DNA from: Podospora pseudocomata
Lineage: Eukaryota > Ascomycota > Sordariomycetes > Sordariales > Podosporaceae
Direction of reading: 5' to 3'
Length of the DNA: 64,000 bases
NCBI RefSeq assembly: GCF_035222375.1
Contig: NW_026946363.1
Span: 5,084,001 to 5,148,000, forward strand
A program made the position numbers and the translations under genes. The notes below the pieces were generated by a model that was not told the DNA's origin, did not search any database, and saw only the letters and a program-made list of their open reading frames with translations. This document shows positions 1 through 10,400 of the stretch, piece after piece (within the stretch, counting starts at the first letter, position 1; every line of letters begins with the position of its first letter).

Positions 1-445
1 CTCACCAGCGCACAGATAATTTGCAGTTTCCCCAGATTTTGCAGGCGTGCACAGACCACTCCCACTCAAGTACAAATTCAGCAAATCCCTACCAGAATTT
101 CAACTCTTCTTTCCCTTTTTCTTCTCCATCCAAGTGCAGGGGTTTTACGCGTATCAGTGAGGATTCGTCCGAGATCGCGTTTTTGCTAGTTGAAAACTAC
201 ATACCTGACCGCTCCTGCCAGGCTTGTACTGGTAGGGAATTTTTGTAACCTCTCTCTCCTTGTGGGATTTCTCATCTCTTCATTGCTGTCGGTCTGCGGA
301 TCGTGGTGAGGAAGACGTTGGTCATACATGACATGTGAAGCACTGGGCCGGGTTTGAAAGTTTATCCGAACATATAAAGTCTATTAAAATCAAGTCTTGC
401 AACTGGGTATCACATTCTGCTTATCTGATCAACAGCCAACCATGC
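1..445. other. Left-edge intergenic sequence
   Basis: I see no gene, RNA or repeat here. The last 100 bases or so must hold the 3' untranslated region of the pirin-like gene, which reads leftward and stops at 446. Short open frames in this stretch have no protein-like composition. Confidence 0.5.
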
Positions 446-1513
446 CTACGCGGTATCCAAAACCACAACCTCAGCCTCGACTTCGCCAACACTTTCCACC
501 CAGAGCTTATCTCCCTTGTTCACTCCTTCGATGAACGCTCCATCTCCCTCCTTCAATACAGCATCGTCTCTCCCATCCAACCTGATACTCGCCTTCCCTC
601 CCTTGGTCATGGGCAAGTGAACAAAAACCTTCCTCTTGTTCTGCTCCGTCACATTCCCTCTTCCTCCCACAATCCATTCAAACTTGCCACCACCAGTGAT
701 AATCCCCGCCCCCATCAAGAAGTCAGCATGAATAGGAATTGTCCCTTCGACCACCGCCTCCGCCTTGGCCTCTTGTTCAGCAGTAGCGTCCACACCCCCC
801 TTCAGCGGACTTAAAATCGTCACAAACCCTTTCCTCTTATCCTCCTCACTAAAATGCCTGGTATGATACCTCGGCTTCAGCCCTCTCTTCCAAGGCAAAG
901 CCCAAATCTGCAAGAAGTGGACAGTATCCCTCCTGTGCTCGTTGAACTCTGAGTGAGCGATCCCCGTTCCGCCGGTGGTGAACTGGATGTCACCGCGCTT
1001 CATGCGGTAGAACTGATCGGGGGAGACATTGTCACCCTCGGCGCCTTTGGTGAGCATGGAGTCGCGGTGGGTGAGCTCGCCGGAGAGGATGTAGGAGAAG
1101 ATTTCAAAGTCGCGGTGGGGGTGGGTTGGGAAACCGGATTGGGGCTTTACGCGGTCTTCGTTGAGGACGCGGAGGGAGCCGAAGCTGGTGTAGGAGGGGT
1201 GGTACCAGTTTGCAAAGGAGAAGGAGTGGTAGGTGTTTAGCCAGCCGTGGTCCGAGTGGCCGCGGGTGGAGGAGAGATGGGGGGTGATTTTGGCGTGGTG
1301 GAGGGTGCGAGACATGGTTGTTTTGGCGGTGTTCATGTGTGATGGGGTGGTGATGTTGGGGTTGGTGGTTAGGCTTGTGAGGTGGGTTGTTAGGGTGAGG
1401 ATGGTGGTGCCTGTGTATGTGGTCAAGATTTGAAGAATGTCAGGCTTGTAGTATGTGAGGATGATTGCGAAAAATGCGATCAGAATTGAGAGGAGAAGGA
1501 AAGGACGCCTCAT
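446..1513 (-). CDS. Pirin family cupin protein with hydrophobic N-terminus
   Basis: Single-exon gene for 355 residues. The central part is a pirin N-terminal cupin of the YhhW/quercetinase-like group: THPHRDFEIFSY followed by GELTHRDSM and, about 40 residues later, GTGIAHSEFNEH. These contain the His-x-His, His and Glu residues that bind the metal in this family. HGWLNTYHSFSFANWY is the family's usual opening. I chose ATG at 1513; the frame is open further upstream but only with a GTG. The first 25 residues (RRPFLLLSILIAFFAIILTY) form a strong hydrophobic segment, which typical cytosolic or nuclear pirins lack, so this copy may be membrane-anchored or organelle-targeted. An internal ATG at SRTLHHAKI would give the standard pirin. 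Family relatives can oxidise quercetin or act as transcription cofactors; which applies here is unknown. Confidence 0.9.
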   Translation of the reverse strand: MRRPFLLLSILIAFFAIILTYYKPDILQILTTYTGTTILTLTTHLTSLTTNPNITTPSHMNTAKTTMSRTLHHAKITPHLSSTRGHSDHGWLNTYHSFSFANWYHPSYTSFGSLRVLNEDRVKPQSGFPTHPHRDFEIFSYILSGELTHRDSMLTKGAEGDNVSPDQFYRMKRGDIQFTTGGTGIAHSEFNEHRRDTVHFLQIWALPWKRGLKPRYHTRHFSEEDKRKGFVTILSPLKGGVDATAEQEAKAEAVVEGTIPIHADFLMGAGIITGGGKFEWIVGGRGNVTEQNKRKVFVHLPMTKGGKASIRLDGRDDAVLKEGDGAFIEGVNKGDKLWVESVGEVEAEVVVLDTA

Positions 1514-2536
1514 ATAGATTATAGGATTGCTTCTCGATGGAGGCGAGAAGAAGCTGGTAGACACTGGATTGGGAGAGAAGTCGTGACACGATGCTTAAGT
1601 GAGATTGAGTGATCATATATTCATGTATTAGAGACCTAGGGTTCTAGATCATCATTTTCCGATCTCTGGATTGCTTTGTCTTCATGATGGTTGAGGGTGG
1701 TGGAGAGTTGCCTGCCGAGACTTGCTGACCGACGATTACCTCATGATTATCCTTCAGCTGCGGCATCGCGCCTCGGCTTTTGACGGCCCGATGAGTAAGC
1801 GTTCAACATAACAACATCAACATTTCCTACTTGCAGGCTCGTCCATTCTCGTGAGGATCATGTTGAAAATCAACCTTTTGGTTTCGTTACGTCGCAGTAT
1901 GGGACATTATCTGAACGAGAACGGAGGTGCCACCTGCCCACATAATGATTGACACACAAATAAGTTGGCCCATATTTTATCTACACCTTAAAGGATGACT
2001 ACTAGGCTTTTAAATAAAGTTAATAGGCCTTCGAGATAATTAAAAGGCCCTTTAGTTTACTTTCGATGCATGGTTTACAACATCATATGGACCAACATAC
2101 TTATGTGTATCAACTATTTGTGGTGAAGGAGGATGCTTGCTCCGAAATCCATTATAGCCACTTGCCTCACCTGTTCGCAACTCTCACCCAATCATTTTGG
2201 TGACCTTCAATAATACCATTATGACCTCTTTGTCCCTGAAGTTGCCAAGTACTGTCTGATACTAACGCTCACAAGAGAACTGATGCCGGAACAAAGCCAT
2301 TGTTTTGACTACTGTCAATAACTCCCGAGTACAATGCAGTTATATACATCAAAGATGTTGGCTTCATCTCGTGTATTTAAGGCCAACGCTGGCCGTGATG
2401 GCACTACAACAGCATCGTTTCACATCCCACATCTCAGCTTGCTTCAACATTCGTGTTATCGTAAAAGCCTGTCTCGATATCGACCTACTTAACCTTTTGA
2501 GTATAGAGATAAAGCTAGCCCTTTTTGACCATCAAA
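1514..2536. other. Divergent intergenic region with AT-rich patch
   Basis: Shared upstream region of the pirin-like gene (leftward) and the Cys-rich gene (rightward). About 1950-2080 is clearly AT-richer than its surroundings and repeats short words such as TTAATAGGCC and TTAAAAGGCC. This could be a degraded repeat altered by repeat-induced point mutation, but I cannot name an element. No coding sequence is recognised. Confidence 0.4.
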
Positions 2537-3334
2537 ATGTGTCAACTCGAGCACAAGGTTTATACGGTGTGTACACATGTCTACGAGCATGCTGTTCCGT
2601 GTACGTTGACTTCGAGGACGCGGGCTCGGTGTGACAACCCGGAGGTGATTACTAGTGCAAAATTCGGTTTCTGCCGAGAGTGCCGTGATTTCTACACGCC
2701 TCTTGTAACTGACAGCCCTTACATCATCTTGAGCTACTGGGCTTACAAGGCTGAGCGTGGCATTAATTATGCTGTTCATCCTTCGTATGTCCCTAGTGCT
2801 GAGCTTTTCTGGGTATCTTGTGACCCTGCTGAAGAGTACCGGAAGCGTGTTCACTCTCCCCGTAATGATCTTTCCACCCTGGCCAAGGTCCTTCCTCGCT
2901 ACAGAGGAGAGACACGGGATGAGTATCTTGAGCGCCTTCAGTATATCCGCCACGCTACATTGGAGTGGGCTGGGCGAAGGCGCAGGGAGCGGATTGAGAG
3001 TGAGGAGGTTGTCTACCCGCCAGCTGATAACTCCCCCTCAAGACCGAGTCTGAGTGAGTCGTCGAGGCAATCTTCTCAGAACTCCATCACTGATCGAGAA
3101 GCCCCACAGGTTCATGATGAGACTCTGGCTCGATTATGCGGAACCTGGACGGGCATCTCTTCGAAGAACAACATCGCTGAACCCAAGCGAGAGGTACGCT
3201 GGACACAACTGAGCGTTGAGTCAAATCAGGCGAGCGAGAACCTTTTTCCCGAGTCCGCTGGGTTTTCTCAGAACAATGATTTTGCTCAGTTTTCTCCTGG
3301 AATACAGCCCACTTCTCGGTTTTCATTCGACTAG
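2537..3334 (+). CDS. Hypothetical fungal protein with Cys-rich N-terminus
   Basis: Intronless gene for 265 residues, starting at the ATG in the good context ATCAAAATG; the frame opens slightly earlier but only at a TTG. I do not recognise a named family. The first 50 residues carry Cys at 2, 12, 22, 32, 46 and 49 plus His14 and His18, ending in a CRECRDFY pair, a spacing seen at the start of many uncharacterised fungal proteins and suggestive of zinc binding. Residues 55-150 look folded (several Trp and Tyr, and a repeated arginine-rich helix near EWAGRRRRER). The remainder is Ser/Gln-rich and probably disordered. A degenerate copy of the C-terminal coding sequence lies just downstream. Function unknown. 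Confidence 0.7.
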   Translation: MCQLEHKVYTVCTHVYEHAVPCTLTSRTRARCDNPEVITSAKFGFCRECRDFYTPLVTDSPYIILSYWAYKAERGINYAVHPSYVPSAELFWVSCDPAEEYRKRVHSPRNDLSTLAKVLPRYRGETRDEYLERLQYIRHATLEWAGRRRRERIESEEVVYPPADNSPSRPSLSESSRQSSQNSITDREAPQVHDETLARLCGTWTGISSKNNIAEPKREVRWTQLSVESNQASENLFPESAGFSQNNDFAQFSPGIQPTSRFSFD

Positions 3335-3336
3335 GT
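3200..3336 (+). repeat. Copy 1 of a diverged direct duplication (gene 3' end)
   Basis: The last 45 codons of the Cys-rich gene, from the TGG of RWTQLSVE to the stop. Copy 2 follows at 3394-3517. Shared blocks include CTGAGCGTTGAGT, AAATCAG, a GCT(C/G)AG(T/C)TTTCTC block and a CTTCTCG(G/T)T(T/G)TTCATT(C/T)GAC block, in the same order and nearly the same spacing. Confidence 0.55.
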
Positions 3337-3393
3337 GAACAAGTCTCGTTGTCTCTATTTCTTTCAAGGTGAGATAACAACAAGAAGTGGGTT

Positions 3394-3517
3394 TGGAGTG
3401 AGCTGAGCGTTGAGTTAAATCAGCCTACAAGAGAGGACTAACTTGTCTTTCTCGTAATCACGATTCCGCTGAGCTTTCTCTTTGCACAAGCCTCTTCTCG
3501 TTGTTCATTTGACGAAG
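3394..3517 (+). repeat. Copy 2 of the duplicated gene 3' end, decayed
   Basis: Sequence after the stop codon that still resembles the coding end of the upstream gene. It reads WSELSVELNQ where the gene reads WTQLSVESNQ, and later SSRCSFD where the gene reads TSRFSFD. The reading frame is no longer continuous, so this is a relic of a tandem partial duplication rather than an exon. Confidence 0.5.
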
Positions 3518-3720
3518 GCAGGTGAGCCGTATTTAGTCGTGTGGATCTCCATAGGGTAAGGTATATCGGTAGGCACCAAGTTGTGTCTCGATGTAATAAT
3601 TGATATTCTACTTTTGTTTTTTTTTTAATTGAGCCCTCCTCCCTCTTATTAGTTTTGTGCAGTGAATCATATATAGTTTTTCTGAATCTTTTTTGTCTCT
3701 TTCCAGTGCTAAATCACTGT

Positions 3721-3731
3721 AAGGGTTAGGG
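3721..3731 (+). promoter_or_regulatory. Telobox-like motif upstream of VMS1
   Basis: AAGGGTTAGGG, about one and a half telomere repeats, lies about 290 bases before the VMS1 start. Interstitial TTAGGG motifs bind Tbf1/Taz1-type Myb proteins in other fungi; a role here is inference. Confidence 0.3.
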
Positions 3732-4023
3732 TCCGTAGAGTGACGTATCTCGGTGTGACTCTTATCGGTGTACCACTTGGCGATAAGGAATTGCCCCGCG
3801 CCACCATTCGTGAAGCTTTGAAATAATGATTCAAAAAGATCGTGTTGGAAAGCATACTATTGCTTCGAGCGGGAGATAGAGCCAGGTGTCTCTCAGTCTA
3901 ATTGTTCCCATAAAAAGACCGGTGTTTGATTGAGCTGCGATCCAAGTCCTCATTCCACGAAACCTCCAACCATCAACGCTCCCTATTATCGCCAGTCGCA
4001 AACGCCCCGAAACCAAGCGCGCA

Positions 4024-5946
4024 ATGGCAAAACCACAGGACGAGCTCCTGCGGCGGCCACTTTACCTCTACGATCTCCCACCAGACGTTATTACCACTCT
4101 GTCCCTCAAGACCGATGCCGATGCGAGCAGTGGACTGGCAGTTCAAGACGATAACACAACAGCGACCCAAACTCTAAGCCCCGCGACGGCCGACAATGTG
4201 ATCGGATCGCAAGCTTGTTCCCTTTGCAGTCTATCGTTTGTCACAGTACAAGAGCAGAGAGAGCATCTCAAGACCGATCTACACCACTACAACCTCAAGC
4301 AAAAGCTCCATGGCCTCAGCCCAGTCTCCGAGGCCGAGTTCGAAAAGCTTGTTGATGAGCTCGACGAGAGCATTTCAGGTTCCGAAAGCGAAGATAGCGA
4401 AGACGAAGAGGAGGATACCGGGCGCAAGGAGACCACTCTTACCGCTCTGTTGAAGAAACAGGCCAATCTGGCGGACAAGCGCAAACCGAATGACGAAGGT
4501 GACGAAGTGGATACAAAGCAGAAGAAAGGCACGGGCAAGGCACCATTACTTTGGTTCGAGTCCCCCAAGCTGCCAGAAAAGACATACTATGGAATCTACA
4601 GAGCCCTGTTCACCGCCGAGGAGCTGGAAAATGAGGATGTCATCGTGGAGGCGATCAAGAAGAGACAGCTTGCGCCCATCTCCATGCCCAAGCCTCCAAA
4701 AGATGCGCAGTCTGTGCCGGCGAGCTACAATGGGCAGCACATATTTATGTGTATGATCGGAGGTGGCCATTTCGCTGCTATGGTTGTTTCACTGGCACCG
4801 AAGAAGAGCAAACACGGCACTACAGGGCCCTTGAACAGAGAAGCTGTTGTCCTGGCGCACAAGACGTTCCATCGGTATACCACTCGTCGCAAGCAGGGTG
4901 GCTCTCAGTCGGCGAACGATAACGCAAAGGGAACGGCCCACTCCGCTGGTTCGTCCCTTCGTCGTTACAACGAGCAGGCCTTGGTTGAGGATGTTCGAAA
5001 TCTCCTGAAAGACTGGAAGAACCTCATTGACACCTCGGACCTCCTGTTCATCCGCGCAACTGGCATGACGAACCGGAGAACCCTTTTCGGTCCATATGAA
5101 GGCCAAGTCCTTCGCGCCAACGACCCTCGCATCCGAGGCTTCCCCTTCAACACGAGAAGAGCAACCCAGAACGAACTCATGCGGTCGTTTATCGAGCTCA
5201 CCAGATTAAAAGTCAAGGAGATTCAGCCAGAACCAGAAGCACCGACTGCTGAGCCATCCAAGATTACAAAGCCAAAAGAGTCAAAGCCAGCGGCGCCGAA
5301 ACTATCAGAAGAGGAAGAGGCGGCCATCTTCCACACCACCCAGCTACAGTCCATCATCCGCCGGTCAAAACTCCCTGCCTTGTTGTCGTATTTGACCAAC
5401 AACAAAATCGACGCCAACTTTGTCTTCCAACCAAAAGACACCCAACAAAACCATCACACTCCCACCCCTCTACACTTTGCCGCCTCGCAAAACTCGGCAG
5501 CGGTAATAGTAGGTCTCATTACCCGCGCCGGCGCTGATCCAACGATTCTCAACTCGGAAGGGAAAACTCCCTTCGATCTTGCCGGTGATCGCGCCACGCG
5601 GGATGCGTTTAGGGTAGCGAGGTCAGAGGCAGGCGAGAAAAAGTGGGATTGGGAGGCTGCGCATGTTCCTGCTGCTCTGAAAAGGGAAGACGCAGATAAG
5701 CGAGCGGAGAGGGAGAAGAAGGAGGAGGAGCAGAGGAGGAAGGCTGAGGAGGAGAGGCTGAAGAAGGAAGGGCCGGTGGTGAAGGAGGGTAAACCCAGGA
5801 AGGGGGGCGTGTTGGGAGGGGCTCCGCTGAATCAGAGGGAGGAGGAGACGAGGGGGTTGACGGCTGAGCAGAGGATGAAGTTGGATAGGGAGAGGAGGGC
5901 GAGGGCGGCGGAGGAGAGGATTAGGAGGTTGCAGGGGGGTGCGTGA
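4024..5946 (+). CDS. VMS1: Vms1/ANKZF1 peptidyl-tRNA hydrolase of ribosome quality control
   Basis: Intronless, 640 residues. Vms1 cuts the peptidyl-tRNA on stalled 60S subunits and recruits Cdc48, freeing nascent chains. Order of parts: a C2H2 zinc finger (CSLC at 65-68 with His81 and His87/88), an acidic linker (about 116-133), and the VLRF1 release-factor-like domain from about 235 (GQHIFMCMIGGGHFAAMVV). The glutamine of RKQGGSQ at residue 291 matches the catalytic Gln295 of yeast Vms1. TNRRTLFGPYEG and IRGFPFNTRR follow, then ankyrin repeats (about 475-530, TPLHFAASQNS and GKTPFDLAGD). A charged coiled coil ends in RERRARAAEER, residues 622-632, which fits the Cdc48-binding VIM consensus RX5AAX2R. 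Every key part is present, so it should be functional. Confidence 0.96.
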   Translation: MAKPQDELLRRPLYLYDLPPDVITTLSLKTDADASSGLAVQDDNTTATQTLSPATADNVIGSQACSLCSLSFVTVQEQREHLKTDLHHYNLKQKLHGLSPVSEAEFEKLVDELDESISGSESEDSEDEEEDTGRKETTLTALLKKQANLADKRKPNDEGDEVDTKQKKGTGKAPLLWFESPKLPEKTYYGIYRALFTAEELENEDVIVEAIKKRQLAPISMPKPPKDAQSVPASYNGQHIFMCMIGGGHFAAMVVSLAPKKSKHGTTGPLNREAVVLAHKTFHRYTTRRKQGGSQSANDNAKGTAHSAGSSLRRYNEQALVEDVRNLLKDWKNLIDTSDLLFIRATGMTNRRTLFGPYEGQVLRANDPRIRGFPFNTRRATQNELMRSFIELTRLKVKEIQPEPEAPTAEPSKITKPKESKPAAPKLSEEEEAAIFHTTQLQSIIRRSKLPALLSYLTNNKIDANFVFQPKDTQQNHHTPTPLHFAASQNSAAVIVGLITRAGADPTILNSEGKTPFDLAGDRATRDAFRVARSEAGEKKWDWEAAHVPAALKREDADKRAEREKKEEEQRRKAEEERLKKEGPVVKEGKPRKGGVLGGAPLNQREEETRGLTAEQRMKLDRERRARAAEERIRRLQGGA

Positions 5947-6596
5947 GTGAGTGTGCGGTGGATGAGGTGATATGAATAATAGACCAAGATCTGGAGCTTC
6001 TTTGATGACATTTTGATGTTGACTCGGTGGTGATTGTTGCCCTATTTTTGGTTGTTTAAGCAATGGGATTCTTAGTCTACATCCAGTCATCGATTTCATC
6101 CAAGGGTTGCATAGGCAGTATGTGAAAGAGATTGTCCACAGCACTGAGAAACTTAACGAGATGTGCCTGGAAGCCATGACATATACCACCAGTGTCGACT
6201 TTTGATGGAGGATGCGGCAGATAAACAGCCGATGTGGTATCCCTGTATGAAATGCGTAAGATATGCCATGGTTAGACAACAAATAGCAACAGTTTATTTA
6301 TTATGACTTTTCACCAACGACTTTCCCGTCAGGTGCTTTCTTACAATATATGTACCTCACTAACGTTCGAGAAGAACTGATAGTTACTGTTGGACAGAGA
6401 GCAAATAGGTGCCATGCCGTTTGCCGTATTCGTCTTCTGGAAGACTAAAATAATGAAATCCATTACTTGTTGTCGCTCGACATGAGTCTATTGGGGTTTG
6501 TTTATCAGGCCTTCGAACGGTGACATACCACCAGAATAATCAACCATCATCAGAATACGAAACAGAAAAGAAAATAGAGAAGCCAGCAAAACGAAT
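5947..6596. other. Intergenic, VMS1 3' flank
   Basis: Nothing recognised beyond the expected VMS1 3' untranslated region. A4 and T4 runs just left of 6597 provide the pol III terminator for the leftward tRNA gene. Confidence 0.5.
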
Positions 6597-6705
6597 TTCC
6601 CATACCGGGAATTGAACCCGGGGCTCCAGGGTGGTTCAGATTCCTCTTGACTGTTGTCAGTAGGTAGGTGAAAGCCTGGTATGCTAACCACTACACCATA
6701 TGGGA
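6597..6705 (-). tRNA. tRNA-Glu(UUC) with about 37-nt intron
   Basis: Read leftward from 6705. Acceptor stem TCCCATA/TATGGGA, D arm GTGTAGTGGTTAGCAT, anticodon stem CCAGG/CCTGG, loop CTTTCA plus C with anticodon TTC, and T arm CCGGG-TTCAATT-CCCGG, discriminator A. The intron starts after position 37. Intron word TGAA can pair with the anticodon loop, as is usual for nuclear tRNA introns. A TTTT run follows the 3' end. Confidence 0.95.
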
Positions 6706-7403
6706 GTTTATTGCTTGTTGAGGGGAGGTGTGGAAGGAATGGCTATAAGCTGGAAGGAGGGGAAGGAGAGAAGGAGTTGCGGCTGACAGATGAGGAAGGA
6801 AGGGGTGGATTGGATGCTGGGGAAGGAATTAGGGCGGTGGGAAGGAGGAAGGGTTGGTTGGTGAGGAAGGTAAGGAGGGAATATGTGTGAAGGGAAAAAA
6901 CGTATGATGAGAAGCTTCAAGCTATGCCGGTCTGTTCAGAATCTCGTCTGTAGCTGATGAGCAGATTTGATTGTATTATTATTTCTCCACTTATAGTTCT
7001 GATGAATGGCTAGGGAGATACTACGGTGGCAGGCACAGATATGCTTGTCTTTATGAAGTTTTACATGACGTTGAACACACCAGTTCTTACCTAGTAGCCA
7101 TTAATGCAGCTTGCAAACTGATAGCTTCATGAGATAAGCGTCCTCAAATCAACCAACTTCACGTCGACAAAAGTACCGCTCGACCATAAGCAGGCCCGAA
7201 TAAAGTTTCCGGAGCGCAGTTATCAAACTTGACCGAATGAGAGGGACATACTTTAAGGTTGTGTAGGTGGTCCCAATGCCTACAGATCTACAAGGTCTAC
7301 GAGGCCGGCGGGATTTCAATGCTAACCCCCCACTGAATAGAGCTAAACTATTCTACTTGATGGGTGTGGGTGTGGCGTCTTCCTAACTGTCCTCGTACAT
7401 ATA

Positions 7404-7440
7404 GGCCGGAAGACAGTCCGGCCGTGTCGACAGGACACGG
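7404..7440. repeat. Two adjacent perfect hairpins
   Basis: Hairpin 1: GGCCGGA, loop AGACAG, TCCGGCC (7404-7423). Hairpin 2: CCGTGTC, loop GACAG, GACACGG (7422-7440). Both have perfect 7-bp stems, share the CC at 7422-7423, and both loops contain GACAG. The role is unknown. Confidence 0.6.
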
Positions 7441-10400
7441 TACCTCGAACACTTGGCTGAAGGCTGAGACTCACTTGTATGAATAGTAAAGCTTACAGCA
7501 TGTTTATGATGACCAGTTTACCTGATACCAAAGCTGGTTCTTTTGCCTCGCAGTGGCCGGCGGTCACTCTATCAGACCAGCCGAGGTAATACAAACGCCG
7601 GTATAATATCACCTCAAACAGACGGAAACGGGCCGGCGTTCAAGCAGACGGGCAGGCAGCTGTCGTTGGACGTTATGTATACAAATTAAGTAGTTAAGAA
7701 CGAGGCCGGTCGTCCGGGCCGGAAGGAAGACCCGGAACGGGACCTGAAAGGCGGTGATATGCGGCCATCTGGTGTGTGCCGCATTTTTGTGCCCCCATCC
7801 AACGTTTGACAGCCGGTGGAGGGAGGATAAAGCGGCCGATTCGTCTCTTTTTAGGCAGTCCAGATGGTCGGGTTGGCTACGCCGTGCCGTGCCGTCCGTC
7901 TTTTGAAGAGGTGCATTGAGCTTTGGATGAGTGATACAAACATGGTCGAGGACCAGAGGTCTGGTGTAACGAGGTGGGCAAGCCTGGTTAGGAAGGGGGT
8001 AAAGATCTGATATTTGTTTACTTACAATTTGATCCACCTGGGCGGCGGGCCGGCGCATTAGGATGAATATCCTGCCATGGGTATGACAGATGCAAAGTAG
8101 GATCGTAAAGGATCTTGGTGTAGCTTATTCGCCGCTCGTGTGGTGTTGCTTTGTTTCATCCAGACCGCTGGGTTCTTGTTCAGAGCTTTGACTTGGTGTT
8201 ATCGAGCCGGGTTGAGCTGGGAGGGATCGTGATTTTCCCAACCCAAGAGACGATGACACAAGAAATGCCGAAGTCGCAGCCACGAAGTAGGATCCCCATA
8301 TCCGTATGGCTGGAATCGCCGCCTCGGTCTCATCAGACATCGGTGTTACCGGGTCTCCAAGACGCTTGAAGACTCCATACACCATGAACTTGTCCAGCGC
8401 ACGATAACTTTGCGCTTTGAACCAGCTGTTGGTGGCTCGGGCTTTGGGTAATCTCAACATGACTTGGGTGATGGACCACAACTGAATGGTCTCTTTCTCG
8501 CAGGCGAAGCTATCTGCACATTCTTGCGGTGGCCAGAGCTTTGGTTCATGTGTGTTCCAGCGTTGGATACGAATGTGATGGCTTCAACTCGAAACAAGAC
8601 TGAGGAACCCCTGAGCAGAACACAACAAGGGGTTGTGCTTGGCATAACTCTCCGCCGTTGCACCACCTGTCTGAACTTGGAAAGAAACGCCTGGCGATGG
8701 TTGCTCTTGGCAGTGCGTGCTCCAAGCGAGTTGTGGGGTTTACACCCTGTCCCTGTCGCGATGTCTCGGTCGTCCACCAGTTCTCGTCAAAGTGCCCGGA
8801 CACCGAGCTATCAGCGTACCATTTGTCATTAGCAAGAAGTTATTCACAATTACTGCGTATGCGAGAAGAATGTCTGTGATGAGCGTTTTTGAGAGTTGAG
8901 TTGACACTAAAGGCGGCGTTTCGGGCGGCTCCTAGACGCCTTCAAGGGCTGGGTGGGCGGTTGTCAGAAACGGAGGCTGCCGATCAACCCGATCTGACGG
9001 GGCGATTCGCTGGCGGCAGCGCCTCGTGGACCCAGGAACCGCGAATTTTGGCGAGCGTCAACCGGGGATTTTCTTGCTGGATCGCTCCTATTTTGGGACT
9101 ACACTAAAACGGCACCAGTGCTTGATATGAACGGCAAGCTATGTTCGTTTCTCGATGATGCCAGTTCAACCCGTGACAGCTGTGTTGAAATTGCAGACTC
9201 CATCTCGTCGTCAAAGCGGCCGATACTAGGGGAATTGGCCGTCCAGCAGATATTGGAGATTGGCAGCTCGATGAGTCCGTGGATACCGTTGCAATGTGAT
9301 CCAGTTTTCCCTATTTCGTTGAAGGTCGTGACTGTGAAAAGCGCACAGGACGCTCCGTGGTCAGCCGTCAGTGTAGCAGTGCATATGATCGTTTGGCCTC
9401 TGCGAAATTGAGTTCACGATGCTTCTGGACATCAGTGACATCGTGGAAAGGGAACAAATGCTCCAGTGGAGACGTCGGTCCGAGAAAAGCGGCTCATGTT
9501 GATTGGTCAGATATCCCCGACCCAGACTCTGATGGGCTGGTCAGACCTGAAACATGAAACTGCTGGCGCCAGTCCAGGGACAACTGACAGCGGGTGCGGT
9601 GAAACGCGGCACTCGATTCTGCGGACACCCGTTCGATTACGGAGTACTAGGTAGCGATTCTTTGTGTTGACTGCACTCACAGACACAGAAATAATACCAG
9701 CTCAGCTGACCTCAATTAACGAGTGTATTTTTGAAGTTATTCTGAGCATTGACAATATCTCTTAGCAGCGGAGATGAGGCGACGACTTGTTTGTGAGCCC
9801 CCTTTTCCATCAATCGATAAACTCGGTCGCTACTCCCGGCGTGGACAGATCGGAGGTCCGGTTGTTGGAATGAGGAACAGGGTTGACTCTTGAACAAGCA
9901 AGTCGGGCCGTGATTGAGCATCGTTTTGGGAAACGCTTCATTGTGGGGAATAACGAACCACAGCCGTTTTGGGCGGGGGTGGAGTTTTGATGATCGGTTC
10001 CTGGTAGCCAACGATCCCAGAGCCGAACGCTGGGGAAATCCAGGAACATCGCTGAAGTAGAGAGGGCTGCCAGAAGTCGAACAATAACAGAAGGATCAAT
10101 TGGAAGTCAGCAGCTGCAGCCCAAAATGCATCGTGCGGGAATGGCTTCGTACCTGCAGTAGCGTCGCCGTTCGAATGTGGCTGAGCAGCCTGAAGCAGAC
10201 AGCCACCTGTTTCAAGCTTTTGGGCAAGTCCCCATTTTGCTTGTACCATCAAGGTGCCATCCGCGCGCTCATCACTGCCTTCTTTCGCCGGAATCACTCT
10301 GTGTACGGTGAAGGCACAGGACGTAAAGGGGTGCGTGCTCGTGCTCAATATTCAATATCATCACAGAAAATGGATCCTATCTCGTGTCCGGCAGCATGGC

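Larger units (their letters stand above)
3335..4023. other. Intergenic region between Cys-rich gene and VMS1
   Basis: Holds the 3' flank of the upstream gene, the decayed duplicate at 3394-3517, a T-rich run near 3615-3630, and the likely promoter and leader of VMS1, with a telomere-like motif at 3721-3731. No further gene is seen. Confidence 0.5.

Noticed and set aside
5623-6282. 219-codon antisense frame at the VMS1 3' end
   Set aside because: Pro/Leu-rich mirror of the Glu/Arg-rich coiled coil of VMS1.
8125-8481. 118-codon leftward frame with a hydrophobic patch
   Set aside because: No family resemblance and frames of this length are frequent by chance here.
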